A stretch of DNA of 64,000 bases, from positions 50,090 through 114,089 of the forward strand of contig NZ_JBJUVG010000005.1 in the NCBI RefSeq assembly GCF_046097595.1, written 5' to 3'. Made by a program: the position numbers and the translations under genes. Below are positions 34,307 through 43,732 of this stretch, piece after piece (position 1 is the stretch's first letter; each line of letters opens with the position of its first letter). The stretch is from Peptococcus simiae. GTDB taxonomy: Bacteria; Bacillota; Peptococcia; Peptococcales; Peptococcaceae. The notes under the pieces are model-generated. The model had not been told where the DNA came from. It did not search any database and worked only from the letters and a program-made list of their open reading frames with translations.

Positions 34307-35097
34307 GCTTCTTCCCCTCCTTTCAGGTTGACCCGGTAGTAGACCTTAGGCTCTGTGCCATAACCCGGTTCACGGGCAATGACCATTTCACTGGCGATGG
34401 CCTTGGCCACTTCTGAATTGGGGTCATCCAGGTCCCCGAATAAAATAGCGCCATTGGATTCTTCTACGCAGATGGGCAGTTCACCCTTGGCCAGGCGTTC
34501 TGCACAGAAGTCACATTTTTCAACAACCCCTTTACTCCGGGTGGGGTAGGCAGGGTTGAGTTCTTTAATATAGGGACGCGGGTCTTCAAAGTTAAAACTC
34601 CGGCTCCCATAAGGGCAGGCAGCCATACAGTTCCGGCAACCGATGCAGCGGTGCATGTCCTGGATGACAATCCCTTCTTTATTGGTAAAGGTGGCCTGGG
34701 TTGGACAGACTTTGACGCAAATCGGCTTCCGGCAGTGGTTGCATAGGGTGGTAAAGGGGACGCCCCGCCACTTTTCACTTAAGCCCGGGCTGACCTGGCT
34801 ATGGAAGAGGGCCTCAAAGGGTTCATCCCAAATCCACTTGATTTCATGTTTCTTTTCGGGGATATCCGGTACATTGTGGGCCTGGTGGCAGGCGGCCTGC
34901 ATCCGGTCGATATCGGCCTTGGTCAGTTTAGACGAATCAATGAGCATCCCCCAGTTTTTGCCATTGACGGCCTTGGTGGGGGTCATGAATTCACCGCCGC
35001 CAATCCCCTTGGTTTTCATGCCGCAGCCGGCGAGCACACCCATACCGGCAGTGGCAGCAGATAGTTTTAAAAATTGTCTTCTTGAAATTTTAGCCAT
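34303..35097 (-). CDS. dsrO: DsrO, exported ferredoxin-like iron-sulfur subunit
   Basis: This 264-residue protein has a Tat signal (SRRQFLKLSAATAGMGVLAGC) whose end also looks like a lipobox, then several Fe-S binding clusters: CNHCRKPICVKVCP near 142, CIGCRNCMAACPYG near 172, and CDFC...C near 212. It works on the outer face of the membrane, linking DsrP to the triheme DsrJ. It overlaps dsrP by 4 nt and meets dsrJ at a shared base. Confidence 0.93.
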   Translation of the reverse strand: MAKISRRQFLKLSAATAGMGVLAGCGMKTKGIGGGEFMTPTKAVNGKNWGMLIDSSKLTKADIDRMQAACHQAHNVPDIPEKKHEIKWIWDEPFEALFHSQVSPGLSEKWRGVPFTTLCNHCRKPICVKVCPTQATFTNKEGIVIQDMHRCIGCRNCMAACPYGSRSFNFEDPRPYIKELNPAYPTRSKGVVEKCDFCAERLAKGELPICVEESNGAILFGDLDDPNSEVAKAIASEMVIAREPGYGTEPKVYYRVNLKGGEEA

Positions 35098-35540
35098 TAT
35101 TCGTCACCTCCTGCTGTAACGCCCTCTTTTAAAGCGCCACCGTTATCAGCTGTCGGGTTCACATGGCAGGTCCAGCAGTTGGGGGTCACGTCATTATAAT
35201 CGTGACACTTCTTACAGAAGTCTTCATAATTGCTGTGACATTCTAAGCAGGTATTTTGTAAAGATACCTCATAAGCCGTCCCGTCCGGGGCCACAAATTC
35301 ACGGTTATTGCCACGAATGGCTTGCTTCTTCCATTGGGCCAGGACTTCCATATGGTGGGACCGCATGTATTCAACATCATAGATGCAGTGGGCATCGTCG
35401 CCCATGGCCTTGATGGCCGGGGTATCCAGGCTGACTTCCGGTGCAGAGGCTTGGGCTCCGCGGCCGATGTTGAGCCAGAGGGGGGTGGTTACCACCAGGA
35501 CAAAGACCACGATACCGATAATGATATTACGCTTATTCAT
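35097..35540 (-). CDS. dsrJ: DsrJ, triheme c-type cytochrome
   Basis: This 147-residue protein has an uncleaved-type N-terminal membrane helix (IIIGIVVFVLVVTTPLWL) and three haem c motifs: CLECH, CKKCH and CWTCH. The conserved AHCIYDVEYMRSHHMEVLAQW segment near 52 includes the cysteine known in this family as an unusual distal haem ligand. It sits outside the membrane and needs cytochrome c assembly, supplied by ResB and CcsA in the same operon. It overlaps dsrK by 8 nt. Confidence 0.95.
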   Translation of the reverse strand: MNKRNIIIGIVVFVLVVTTPLWLNIGRGAQASAPEVSLDTPAIKAMGDDAHCIYDVEYMRSHHMEVLAQWKKQAIRGNNREFVAPDGTAYEVSLQNTCLECHSNYEDFCKKCHDYNDVTPNCWTCHVNPTADNGGALKEGVTAGGDE

Positions 35541-37158
35541 GGCCTACCTCCTCCATGACCGGGTCTTGGTTTTGCAGGGGTTCAAAACGGAGGTTTTCTT
35601 CCCGTTCTTTTTCCCCTTTCATCACCAGGGCATTACCGACCAATTCATGGACGCCGCAGACGTCAACGCCGGGCACCCAGTAGTTCATGAGCGGCGGCAG
35701 GGCTGCCCGGTCAATGGCGCAAACGCAGGAAAGCATGTTGACCCCATGTTTTTCATGGACATACTTAACGGCATTGGCCCGGGGGAAACCGCCCCGCATC
35801 CGGAGTTCCATGTTTTCTTCAGCGTTCAGGCCGGAGCCGGAGCCGCAGCAGAAGGTTTTTTCCCGGATGGTGTCTTCAGGCATTTCATACCACTCGCAGA
35901 CATGGTCGAGGATGTAGCGGGGTTCTTCTAAGAGCCCCATGGCCCGGGCCGGGTTGCAGGAATCGTGGTAGGTGGCCACAATCCCCTTGTTCCGGGACGG
36001 GTCTAGTTTAACCTTATTGTGGCGGATACAGTCGGCTGTAAATTCCGTCACGTGGATCATCTTGGTCGAGGCGGCGTTTTCAAAAACGGTCCCGGTGATG
36101 GGGTTTTTCGGCACTTCTAAGAAGTTGGCCGGCCCGTTCATGGTATCCATGTACTGGTGGATAACCCGCCACATGTGGCCGCATTCCCCACCAATGATGA
36201 ATTTAACGCCTAGACGCTGGGCTTCAGCGTAAATCTTTTGGTTGAGCCGCTTCATCATTTCATTAGAGGTGAAGAGCCCGAAGTTCCCGCCTTCTGAGTT
36301 AAAGGTACTGACGGTATAGTCTAAGCCTAACTCGTGGAAGAGCATGAGTTGACCCATGAGGGTGTAGTTCCCCGGGGTCGCAAAAATATCCCCGCTGGGC
36401 GGCACGTATAAAATTTCTGCGCCCTTGCGGTTATAGGTTAAGTCTAAACGGACACCGGTGATATCTTCGATATCGTCCAGCATCATATCGTAACTGTCCA
36501 CAATCCCGTGGGGTTGGATCCCTAAGTGGTTCCCCTTTTCAAAGCAGTTGGCCACCGGGGTAACAATCCAGTCAATATTAAGCCCGACCAGGTTTAAGAG
36601 CTCCCGGGCCAGCATGGTGATTTCCGCCGTATCAATACCATAAGGGCAGAAAACAGAGCAGCGGCGACATTCGGAGCATTGGAAGAAGTAGTAGAACCAT
36701 TCTTTTAAGACGTCTTCCGTCAGTTCCCGGGCACCGACCATCTTGGCCATAAGCTTACCGGCCAGGGTAAACTCTTTCCGGTAAACACTCCGCAGGAGTT
36801 CCGCCCGTAAAACCGGCATGTTTTTCGGGTCACCACTGCCTAAGAAGAAGTGGCACTTGTCTGAGCAGGCCCCACAACGGACGCAGCAGTCCATAAAGAC
36901 CTTCAGGGACCGGAACCGGTCCAGACGGTCCCGTAAGCCATCTAAGATAATTGTTTGCCAATCCGGCGGCAGCTTCCAGTCATCATCAGGGACACGCCAT
37001 TCACGGGCATTCGGCAAGCTCACTTTTTCCAAGCTTTCGGGCTTACCGGCGTGGCAGAAAAACCCTTCCCGGATATCGGTCTTGGTTTTCATCCACCCAG
37101 TGGCTGGCGGGTTATAACTGATGTTGAGCAGCTCCTCCGGTTTTGGAAGTTTTGCCAT
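35533..37158 (-). CDS. dsrK: DsrK, HdrD-like iron-sulfur subunit
   Basis: This 541-residue cytoplasmic protein has two [4Fe-4S] motifs (CVRCGACSDKCHFF near 105 and CSECRRCSVFCPYG near 165) and cysteine-rich CCG-type domains (GGECGHMW near 330; FCCGSGSGLNAEENMELR near 445) that form the special catalytic cluster of the HdrD family. It is thought to reduce the DsrC trisulfide or disulfide made during sulfite reduction. I use ATG 37158, with AAAGGGG 9 nt upstream; 40 more in-frame codons lie inside the preceding gene. Confidence 0.94.
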   Translation of the reverse strand: MAKLPKPEELLNISYNPPATGWMKTKTDIREGFFCHAGKPESLEKVSLPNAREWRVPDDDWKLPPDWQTIILDGLRDRLDRFRSLKVFMDCCVRCGACSDKCHFFLGSGDPKNMPVLRAELLRSVYRKEFTLAGKLMAKMVGARELTEDVLKEWFYYFFQCSECRRCSVFCPYGIDTAEITMLARELLNLVGLNIDWIVTPVANCFEKGNHLGIQPHGIVDSYDMMLDDIEDITGVRLDLTYNRKGAEILYVPPSGDIFATPGNYTLMGQLMLFHELGLDYTVSTFNSEGGNFGLFTSNEMMKRLNQKIYAEAQRLGVKFIIGGECGHMWRVIHQYMDTMNGPANFLEVPKNPITGTVFENAASTKMIHVTEFTADCIRHNKVKLDPSRNKGIVATYHDSCNPARAMGLLEEPRYILDHVCEWYEMPEDTIREKTFCCGSGSGLNAEENMELRMRGGFPRANAVKYVHEKHGVNMLSCVCAIDRAALPPLMNYWVPGVDVCGVHELVGNALVMKGEKEREENLRFEPLQNQDPVMEEVGHE

Positions 37159-37162
37159 ATCA

Positions 37163-37786
37163 TTACACCCCTTTACTCTCGTCCGATGGGCAATGGCGCG
37201 CGGACGGACAGCTGCCGCAATCGGCGCTTCCCTCATCCCCCATTGAACTTGCACAACGCATAAAATCCTCCATATCAAGGGCCTGGTCTAATAAATTGGC
37301 GCGCACCAAAATATCATTGTTGGCCTTGATTTGAGCCAGGCGCATTTCATAAATTTGAACGCGCCGCTCATAGTAAACATCGAAAGCATACAGGGCAACG
37401 GTGTCCAGCTCATCAAAAAAATCAATAAGTGCTTCAGGCGCCACAAGCCATTTCCCCTTGGGGCAAACGGCCCGCATCACCACCTGCTTAAAGGCCGGAA
37501 ACACGCTGACCGCCTTAGACGGACTCACTTCCTGTACCGCTTTGACTGCCATGATGTTGGCCACCTGGTCAAGGACCCGGTCCTCGTCAGGTGCCGGTTG
37601 CAACAATTCCTCCAATAACGCCGTCAGACTTTCGTACAAGGTGGCGCCAACCGGGTTGTTAAACCCGTCCACCACCTTTTCGAAAAAAGGACGGCTGGCT
37701 TCCGGATAGGCGGAGAGCGTCAGCTCAAACCAGTCATCCCGAAGCGTCTTCAGGTGCTCCTGCAAAAAAGGTTTCAGCTCAAGCAC
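37163..37786 (-). CDS. RsbRD-N-like accessory protein in the dsr operon
   Basis: This 207-residue soluble protein starts MLELKPFLQEHLKTLRDDWFEL. It resembles the RsbRD N-terminal-type domain that also accompanies dsr operons in other sulfate reducers (recalled, not checked). The C-terminus has a cysteine-rich tail, C-x14-C-x2-C-x6-C with the last three closely spaced, able to bind metal or an Fe-S cluster. It lies 4 nt before dsrK and 18 nt after ccsA. Function unknown; it may regulate or assemble the complex. Confidence 0.7.
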   Translation of the reverse strand: MLELKPFLQEHLKTLRDDWFELTLSAYPEASRPFFEKVVDGFNNPVGATLYESLTALLEELLQPAPDEDRVLDQVANIMAVKAVQEVSPSKAVSVFPAFKQVVMRAVCPKGKWLVAPEALIDFFDELDTVALYAFDVYYERRVQIYEMRLAQIKANNDILVRANLLDQALDMEDFMRCASSMGDEGSADCGSCPSARHCPSDESKGV

Positions 37787-37804
37787 CCGACCACCTCCTC
37801 CGTG

Positions 37805-38578
37805 TTAGAGATAGCTGTGTAGGCCCGGTAAGAGGTAACTCACCCCAAAGAAGGTAAAGACCACCACAGCAAAGCCGAGTATATTTAAATAGGCAGCTTG
37901 TTTATTGCGCCACCCACCCACTCGCAAGTGTAAGTATAAAGCATAGACCAGCCAGGTCACCAGGGCCCAGACTTCCTTCCAGTCCCAGCTCCAGTAGCTC
38001 CCCCAGGCATATTCTGCCCAAATGGAGCCGGTCACGAGCATAACCGTCAGCAGGGGTAAGCCCAGGAGGACCAGGCGATAGGCCCACTCATCCAGCCGGT
38101 CCGTGGTCTTGTCCACCTTCCGGGTGACAATGACCAGGGATAAAACAAAGGATACCGTCAGCACGCTATAAGATAGCATGGCGGAAAGCACATGGACCGA
38201 TAGCCAGGGAGACCGTAAAGCCGGCGCCATCGGCGCCACTTCGTGGTTCTGGGATAAGACCCAGGCCGCTAAAATAGCGATCATGATGCTGAGTAAAACC
38301 ACCACAACCGGCATCCGCAGCTTGCCCAAGAGGAAAATGGTAAATAAGAATAAGACCGCACAGAGCCAGAGGCTGAAGTCCAGCCCGCTGGATAAGGGCA
38401 GGTGGTTCATTTGAACGCCCCGGAGCACCAGGATGCCCGCAGAACAGAGAAAACCTAAAACCGCCGTCACCGTTGCCAGGCTACGGGCCGTTTTTTTAGC
38501 CGACGCCGCGCCGGCCAGGGCTGTACAGATGGCCAAGACCAAAGGGGCCGTCATCAGTAAGTGTTGCCAGTTAATCAT
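37805..38578 (-). CDS. ccsA: Cytochrome c biogenesis protein CcsA/ResC
   Basis: This 257-residue membrane protein has about eight spans and the haem-handling motif WGSYWSWDWKEVWAL near 190 (WWD domain), with histidines on either side. It moves haem across the membrane and attaches it to apocytochromes in System II. It overlaps resB by 8 nt. In this operon its likely client is the triheme DsrJ. Confidence 0.93.
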   Translation of the reverse strand: MINWQHLLMTAPLVLAICTALAGAASAKKTARSLATVTAVLGFLCSAGILVLRGVQMNHLPLSSGLDFSLWLCAVLFLFTIFLLGKLRMPVVVVLLSIMIAILAAWVLSQNHEVAPMAPALRSPWLSVHVLSAMLSYSVLTVSFVLSLVIVTRKVDKTTDRLDEWAYRLVLLGLPLLTVMLVTGSIWAEYAWGSYWSWDWKEVWALVTWLVYALYLHLRVGGWRNKQAAYLNILGFAVVVFTFFGVSYLLPGLHSYL

Positions 38579-39719
38579 TCCTTTTTGTCACATCCTTTAT
38601 GGATAGGTGTTGGGCCAGGCGCTTCCGCTCCCGCCCTTTGGCATCCAGGCGAACCGCCACGGCCCCGGTCGGGTCAAGGCGGACACCTACCGCCGCATAG
38701 CGGCCTAAAAGCAGCATAAATGAGGCCAGAGCCGCCAGCACAAAGCCGGCAAAAACCGCCTGGACCCCATGGCCGTACTTTAATTCTAAAACCGTATATT
38801 CCAGGGGCCGGATATAATCCAACCGGTTGCCGTTGGTTAAATTCAGCCCGGCGCCGGGCTTTAAGGCCTCCTGGCGGATCATCTGGCCATCCTTATCATA
38901 TTCCATATAGAGGAGGGCCTCCTTGCCCATGGCCTGGAGGATAAAGTAACCATCTGCCAGGGGAATCTTCTGGTCTTCAGGGAAGGCATAGCCCCCACTG
39001 GTTTCCGCACTATCGGTGGTAAAGTTGACGTCAAAGCGCCGCCCATAGCCCATCTGGTAAATGGATAGGCCCCCCTTCTTATAGGGGTGGTTGACCCGGG
39101 TATCCCCGCTGCCAACCGGCCCGTCGGCACCGAAAAGCTCAAAGGTCGTCCGCCAGTTATCCACATGGCCCTGGCGGTCGTATTCCGTCTGGAAGGACTG
39201 GACCGCCAGCTCCTTGAGGTCTGTTGCCTCAGCAATCTTTTTCGGTACGGCCTGGATATCCCCTTCCGCCACCTGCATGGTGGCCTTGACCCCAAAGTTG
39301 GATAAGACCGCCCCCACGATAATGATTAATATCGCCAGGTGGAGGACATGAGGGGCCAGGAGGGGCAACCGTCCCCTGACCCCGTAAAGGTAGCGGACCT
39401 CCCCCTGCCGGCTTTCCTGGACGGCAAACCGGTGCTTGGCGAAAAAGGCCCGGACACTCTCTTCAGAGGCCTCTGAGGCCTGGTAGGCCCCCGCCCCCTC
39501 GGGCAGGTCCCGGACCCCCCGGCGCAGGCGTTTGGCCAGCCGGGGCAGGATGCTGAGGGTACAAGTTAAAAGGTTCACAAAAAAAAGGCCCACAACCACC
39601 AGGAAGGGCGTCGAGGAAAAGACCTCCGCCTGGTCAAAAATCGTTGCTGAAACCGCCATGCCGGCCAGGGTTGCTATTAAAATAACCGCTAGGCGGATTG
39701 ATGAAATAAACTTGAGCAT
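38571..39719 (-). CDS. resB: Cytochrome c biogenesis protein ResB/Ccs1
   Basis: This 382-residue protein has membrane segments near 10-30, 40-60 and 115-135 and a final one near 330-350, with a large extracytoplasmic domain between. This is the ResB layout. It partners CcsA in System II haem ligation. First gene of the eight-gene dsr operon, with a promoter about 75 nt upstream. RBS GGAGG precedes ATG 39719. Confidence 0.92.
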   Translation of the reverse strand: MLKFISSIRLAVILIATLAGMAVSATIFDQAEVFSSTPFLVVVGLFFVNLLTCTLSILPRLAKRLRRGVRDLPEGAGAYQASEASEESVRAFFAKHRFAVQESRQGEVRYLYGVRGRLPLLAPHVLHLAILIIIVGAVLSNFGVKATMQVAEGDIQAVPKKIAEATDLKELAVQSFQTEYDRQGHVDNWRTTFELFGADGPVGSGDTRVNHPYKKGGLSIYQMGYGRRFDVNFTTDSAETSGGYAFPEDQKIPLADGYFILQAMGKEALLYMEYDKDGQMIRQEALKPGAGLNLTNGNRLDYIRPLEYTVLELKYGHGVQAVFAGFVLAALASFMLLLGRYAAVGVRLDPTGAVAVRLDAKGRERKRLAQHLSIKDVTKRND

Positions 39720-39790
39720 ATCTCCTCCGCTCGCTCTCCAATGGCCTTTACATCTCTTGCCTGATTAAAACCGGAAAGCGTACTTCGGTC

Positions 39791-39820
39791 ATTATATCAT
39801 GTTGCCAAAGGCTTTAACAA
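39791..39820 (-). promoter_or_regulatory. Promoter of the resB-ccsA-dsr operon
   Basis: A perfect TATAAT (39791-39796) with TTGTTA 18 nt upstream on the minus strand. TG precedes the -10 closely (ATGATATAAT). Confidence 0.6.
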
Positions 39821-39966
39821 GTTTTCCCTCTTTCTAAACGGGCAATTGTAAAATTATTATTTATCTTAACTATTCTGAAATGATGACCTCGGCGGCCATC
39901 TTATCCTGATTTTATTGTGAAGTCCAGTACAAGTAGTCTGGGCTCAGTTTCCCGACCGGGGCATAC

Positions 39967-39996
39967 AAAAAGGGCCGCCCCACCGGGGCGACCCTT
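39967..39996 (-). terminator. Terminator of the lgt-DtxR unit
   Basis: AAGGG and CGCCCC pair with GGGGCG and CCCTT around a 3-nt loop (one mismatch). The A run at 39967 gives T residues on the minus strand. Confidence 0.8.
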
Positions 39997-40006
39997 ACGC
40001 TGCGAT

Positions 40007-40411
40007 TTATTCTTCTGCCATCAAGTGGGCTTCCATCTTGGCGGAAAGCTTGTCAATGGTTTCCTTGCTAACAATATGCTCAATCCGACAGGCATCCTGC
40101 TCTGCCGTTTCCGGGCTGACATCCAGGAGACTGATCAGGGCCTCCTTAATGAGGAGGTGGCGCTTATAGACTTCTTGCGCCTTTTTCAGGCCGTCATCGG
40201 TCAGGTGGATGAATTTTTTCTTATCCATCATGATGAAGCCTTTTTCTTGTAAAATTTTCATGGCCCGGCTGATAGAGGGCTTGGAATAGTTCATGGCATT
40301 GGCCACGTCAATACTCTTCACTTCCCCCTGCCGATTTTGCAGGCGCAAGATACATTCCAAATAGTCTTCCCCAGACTCATAAATTTCATCATTCGTGGTG
40401 TTCGTGGTCAT
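40007..40411 (-). CDS. DtxR/MntR-type metal-dependent regulator
   Basis: This 134-residue protein has an N-terminal winged helix (GEDYLECILRLQNRQGEVKS, then IDVANAMNYSKPSISRAMKIL) and a metal-binding/dimer domain with conserved DACRIEHIVSKETIDKL. It has no SH3-like third domain, as in MntR. It would sense Fe2+ or Mn2+ and repress metal uptake. I use ATG 40411 (AAGGAAGG 6 nt upstream), which overlaps the end of lgt by 23 nt. Its targets are not visible here. Confidence 0.88.
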   Translation of the reverse strand: MTTNTTNDEIYESGEDYLECILRLQNRQGEVKSIDVANAMNYSKPSISRAMKILQEKGFIMMDKKKFIHLTDDGLKKAQEVYKRHLLIKEALISLLDVSPETAEQDACRIEHIVSKETIDKLSAKMEAHLMAEE

Positions 40412-41183
40412 GCGTATCCTTCCTTTCATGAGAGACCAGCTTCGGGCCCCCTTGCCGCCGGCGCCAAAGCAGGACTGCTCCGGCGCCAATGAAAAGCAGC
40501 AAGCTAATCACCTGGGCCATCCGTAAGGGACCAAGCATCAGGCTGTCTGTGCGAAAGCCTTCAATTACAAAACGTCCAACTGAGTAATACATCAGGTAGA
40601 TTAGGGCCACTTCCCCCTCCCGGACCCAGGGGCGCCGGGCAATGACCATTAAAATCCCGAACCCCAGGAGGTCCCAAAGGGATTCGTATAAAAAGGTCGG
40701 ATGGTGCCACTGGCCGTTGATTTCAATGGCCCAGGGCACATCGGCCTTATCTACCGCATAGCCGTAAGCTTCCCGGTTAAAGTAGTTCCCCCAGCGGCCA
40801 ATGGCCTGGCCTAAAATCATCCAGGGGGCAATGATATCCGCCAGCTGCCAAAAACGAAAGCCATAGTGGCGGCTGCCTAAAAAGAGGGTCAGGGTCCCGG
40901 CGATAAGCCCGCCGTGAACAGCCAGCCCCCCATGCCAAATGGCCATGATTTCGCCCGGGTGGGCGGCGTAGTAGGGCCAGTTAAAAACCACATAGTAGAG
41001 CCGGGCCCCCAGGATGGCCATGACAATCATGACCATCACCAGGCTATAATATTTTTCTTCATCCAGGCCGGCCTTCTTGACCCCGCGGCCGGTCATCATC
41101 AAGGCGATGAGAAAGGCCAGGGCAATAAGAATCCCGTACCAGCGAACCGCCAGGGGGCCTATTTGAAATGCAATCGGATCCAC
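40389..41183 (-). CDS. lgt: Prolipoprotein diacylglyceryl transferase
   Basis: This 264-residue membrane enzyme puts diacylglycerol on the lipobox cysteine of lipoproteins. Its signature HGGLAVHGGLIAGT near 95 and GQAIGRWGNYFNREAYG near 130 are clear, with about seven spans. The start is GTG at 41183, with AAAGGAG 5 nt upstream. It would serve, for example, the amino-acid binding lipoprotein at the left of the window. Co-transcribed with the DtxR-type gene. Confidence 0.95.
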   Translation of the reverse strand: MDPIAFQIGPLAVRWYGILIALAFLIALMMTGRGVKKAGLDEEKYYSLVMVMIVMAILGARLYYVVFNWPYYAAHPGEIMAIWHGGLAVHGGLIAGTLTLFLGSRHYGFRFWQLADIIAPWMILGQAIGRWGNYFNREAYGYAVDKADVPWAIEINGQWHHPTFLYESLWDLLGFGILMVIARRPWVREGEVALIYLMYYSVGRFVIEGFRTDSLMLGPLRMAQVISLLLFIGAGAVLLWRRRQGGPKLVSHERKDTHDHEHHE

Positions 41184-41302
41184 ACTTGCTCCTTTCAGCC
41201 GGAACCGCTAGAGGGCGGTGCTTACAACAACATAAAAAGCCACATTGCTAAACTCTTACCCCATTTACCAAAGGAAGAAACATCATGGGGTATCTTCATT
41301 TA

Positions 41303-43732
41303 TTATTCACGGATAGTTGCGCCTAAGTCTTTACAAGCCGCCAGGATAGCCTCCATGTCTTTTTCAACCTGGTCATCGGTTAGGGTTTGCTCTTTATTCT
41401 GGAAGGCCAGGCTATAGGCCATGGAGGCCATGCCGTCGGCCACCTGGTCGCCGGTGTACCGGTCAAAGAGGACGATATCCCGGAGGTCGCTAGAGGCGGC
41501 TGCCCGGATGGTCCGGCTGATATCGGCATGACTGAGGTCTGCCGGCACAACCAGGGCCAGGTCCCGCATAACAGCCGGGTACCGGCTCGGGGTTTCGGCC
41601 TTGGGGGCCTCAACGCCCAGGGCATAGAGGGGTTCCAGGTTTAATTCAGCACAGTAAACGGCTTCGCTGAGGTCATAGTTTTGGCAAACCAGGGGGTGGA
41701 CCTGGCCCACCAGCCCCAGGAGGGTGTCATTCAGATAGACCCGGGCAGTCCGGCCGGGATGCCAGGTCGGGTCATCGGTGCAGGCTTCCCAGCGCAGGCC
41801 TGCCAGGTCCAGGCGGGTGAAGAGCTGCTCGATGATCCCCTTTAGATAGAAGAAATCGTATGCCTGCCGGCTGCCCAGCCAGTCCCGGTTGCTGCCCCCA
41901 TCCAGGGCAATGACCAGGTGGTCTTCTTCCGTCGCCAGCTGGCGGTCGGTCAGGTCGCCTTCAGCCCGGTAGGTCTTGGCCCGTTCGAAAATGGCCACGT
42001 CTGCCACCTGGTGGCTCCGGTTGACCTGGACCGCCTCTAAAATGCTGTGGACCAGGCTGGTCCGCATGACTGCCAGCTGGGCCGATAGGGGGTTATCGAT
42101 GGCGATGACTTCCCGCCGCCGGTCGGCCGGGTCCATGTGGAGCTTATCGGCAAAGTCTTCGGCCACGAAGCTATAGGTCAGGACCTCGTGGAGGCCGGCA
42201 GCGACCAGGTGACGACCAATAGCCTCCTGGAGCCGTTGTTTTTCCGTTAGGCCACCGGGGTTAGTGGACCCATAGGGAAGGGTGGCCGGGATCTCATCAT
42301 AGCCGTAAAAGCGGGCAATTTCTTCGATGAGGTCTTCTTCAATGGTCACGTCCATCCGCCAGTCAGGCACCCGGACTTGGACCCCTTCTTCCCCTTCTTC
42401 GACCAGGTCGAATTGGAGCCGGGTCAGGTAGCTGACCATGGTTTCCGGCGGGATATCGGTCCCCAGGAGGGCATTGGCCCGGGCAAAGCGCAGGGGCACA
42501 AGGGTGTCCGGCTGTTCAACCGGGTAAACGTCCTGGGCCGGGGCAATGACCTGGGCGCCGGCCAGGCGTTCAAACAAGGCCGCTGCCCGCTGGGCTGCCA
42601 GTTCAACCCCTTTAATGGAAACCCCTTTTTCATTCCGGATGGAGGCCTCGGTCCGCAGGCCCAGCTTTTGGGCAGTCCGACGGACATTCCGGGGTTCAAA
42701 GTAGGCAGATTCCAGGAAGATGTTTTCCGTATCGTCCTTGATTTCCGTATTTTCGCCCCCCATGACCCCGGCAATCCCGACAGCCCGGTCCCGGTCACAA
42801 ATAAGGAGCATCTCGTTAGTCAGTTCCCGGTCCACATCATCCAGGGTGACGATGTGTTCCCCGTCCTTGGCCCGGCGAACGATAATTTCCCGGCCGGCGA
42901 TGTCTTTTTCATCGAAGGCGTGGAGGGGCTGGCCGGTTTCCAGCATGACATAGTTGGTGATGTCAACGAGGACGCCCAGGGGCCGCATGCCGGCAGCCTG
43001 GAGCCGCTGTTCCATCCATAGAGGGGACCGGCCCGGCTTGACCCCTAGGAGCCGCGTCCCGATATAGCGGTGGCAGAGTTCCGGAGCGTCCACCGTCACC
43101 TGAATGCCTTCATCTGAGGCCGCCTGGCCGGAAAAAGCCACATCCAGGGGCCGGACCGGCCGGTTTAAGAGGGCCCCGACTTCCCGGGCTACATTGTAGA
43201 CCGACAGGCAGTCAGACCGGTTGGGAGTTAAGTCTAAGTCAAAAATAGCGTCATTTAAGCCCAGGTAGGCAAGGGCATCTTCCCCCAGGGGGGCATCTGC
43301 CGGTAAGACCCGGATCCCATCCTTGTCGGCCGGGGCCACCAGGGCATCGTCAACGCCCAGCTCCTGCATGGAGCAGATCATCCCATTGGAGGTCACCCCG
43401 CGGAGCTCGGCCTTTTTAATTTCAAAGTTGCCCGGCAGGACAGCCCCCACCTGGGCAAAGCAGACCTTCTGGCCGGCGGCCACATTAGGCGCCCCGCAAA
43501 CCACCTGGAGGGGGTCACCGCTGCCGGTGGACACCTGGCAAAGGTTCAAGTGGTCCGAGTCTGCCAGGGGTTCACAGGTCAGGACTTCAGCCACGACAAC
43601 CCCGCTGATACCCTCAGCCGGGTAGCTGATCCCGCCGATTTCCACCCCGGCCCGGGTAATCATTTCCGCCAAGACTTCCGGACTTTCACTGATATCTACA
43701 TATTCTTTTAACCAATTATAGGATACTAACAT
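41303..43732 (-). CDS. pheT: Phenylalanyl-tRNA synthetase beta subunit
   Basis: This 809-residue subunit shows the N-terminal B1/tRNA-binding OB domain (LTCEPLADSDHLNLCQVSTG near 52), the B3/B4 core, B5 (WRMDVTIEEDLIEEIARFYGYDEIP near 455) and the C-terminal anticodon-binding domain (YPAVMRDLALVVPADLSHADI near 710). Length is normal for bacterial PheT. It overlaps pheS by 7 nt and forms the (alpha-beta)2 enzyme with it. Confidence 0.97.
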   Translation of the reverse strand: MLVSYNWLKEYVDISESPEVLAEMITRAGVEIGGISYPAEGISGVVVAEVLTCEPLADSDHLNLCQVSTGSGDPLQVVCGAPNVAAGQKVCFAQVGAVLPGNFEIKKAELRGVTSNGMICSMQELGVDDALVAPADKDGIRVLPADAPLGEDALAYLGLNDAIFDLDLTPNRSDCLSVYNVAREVGALLNRPVRPLDVAFSGQAASDEGIQVTVDAPELCHRYIGTRLLGVKPGRSPLWMEQRLQAAGMRPLGVLVDITNYVMLETGQPLHAFDEKDIAGREIIVRRAKDGEHIVTLDDVDRELTNEMLLICDRDRAVGIAGVMGGENTEIKDDTENIFLESAYFEPRNVRRTAQKLGLRTEASIRNEKGVSIKGVELAAQRAAALFERLAGAQVIAPAQDVYPVEQPDTLVPLRFARANALLGTDIPPETMVSYLTRLQFDLVEEGEEGVQVRVPDWRMDVTIEEDLIEEIARFYGYDEIPATLPYGSTNPGGLTEKQRLQEAIGRHLVAAGLHEVLTYSFVAEDFADKLHMDPADRRREVIAIDNPLSAQLAVMRTSLVHSILEAVQVNRSHQVADVAIFERAKTYRAEGDLTDRQLATEEDHLVIALDGGSNRDWLGSRQAYDFFYLKGIIEQLFTRLDLAGLRWEACTDDPTWHPGRTARVYLNDTLLGLVGQVHPLVCQNYDLSEAVYCAELNLEPLYALGVEAPKAETPSRYPAVMRDLALVVPADLSHADISRTIRAAASSDLRDIVLFDRYTGDQVADGMASMAYSLAFQNKEQTLTDDQVEKDMEAILAACKDLGATIRE

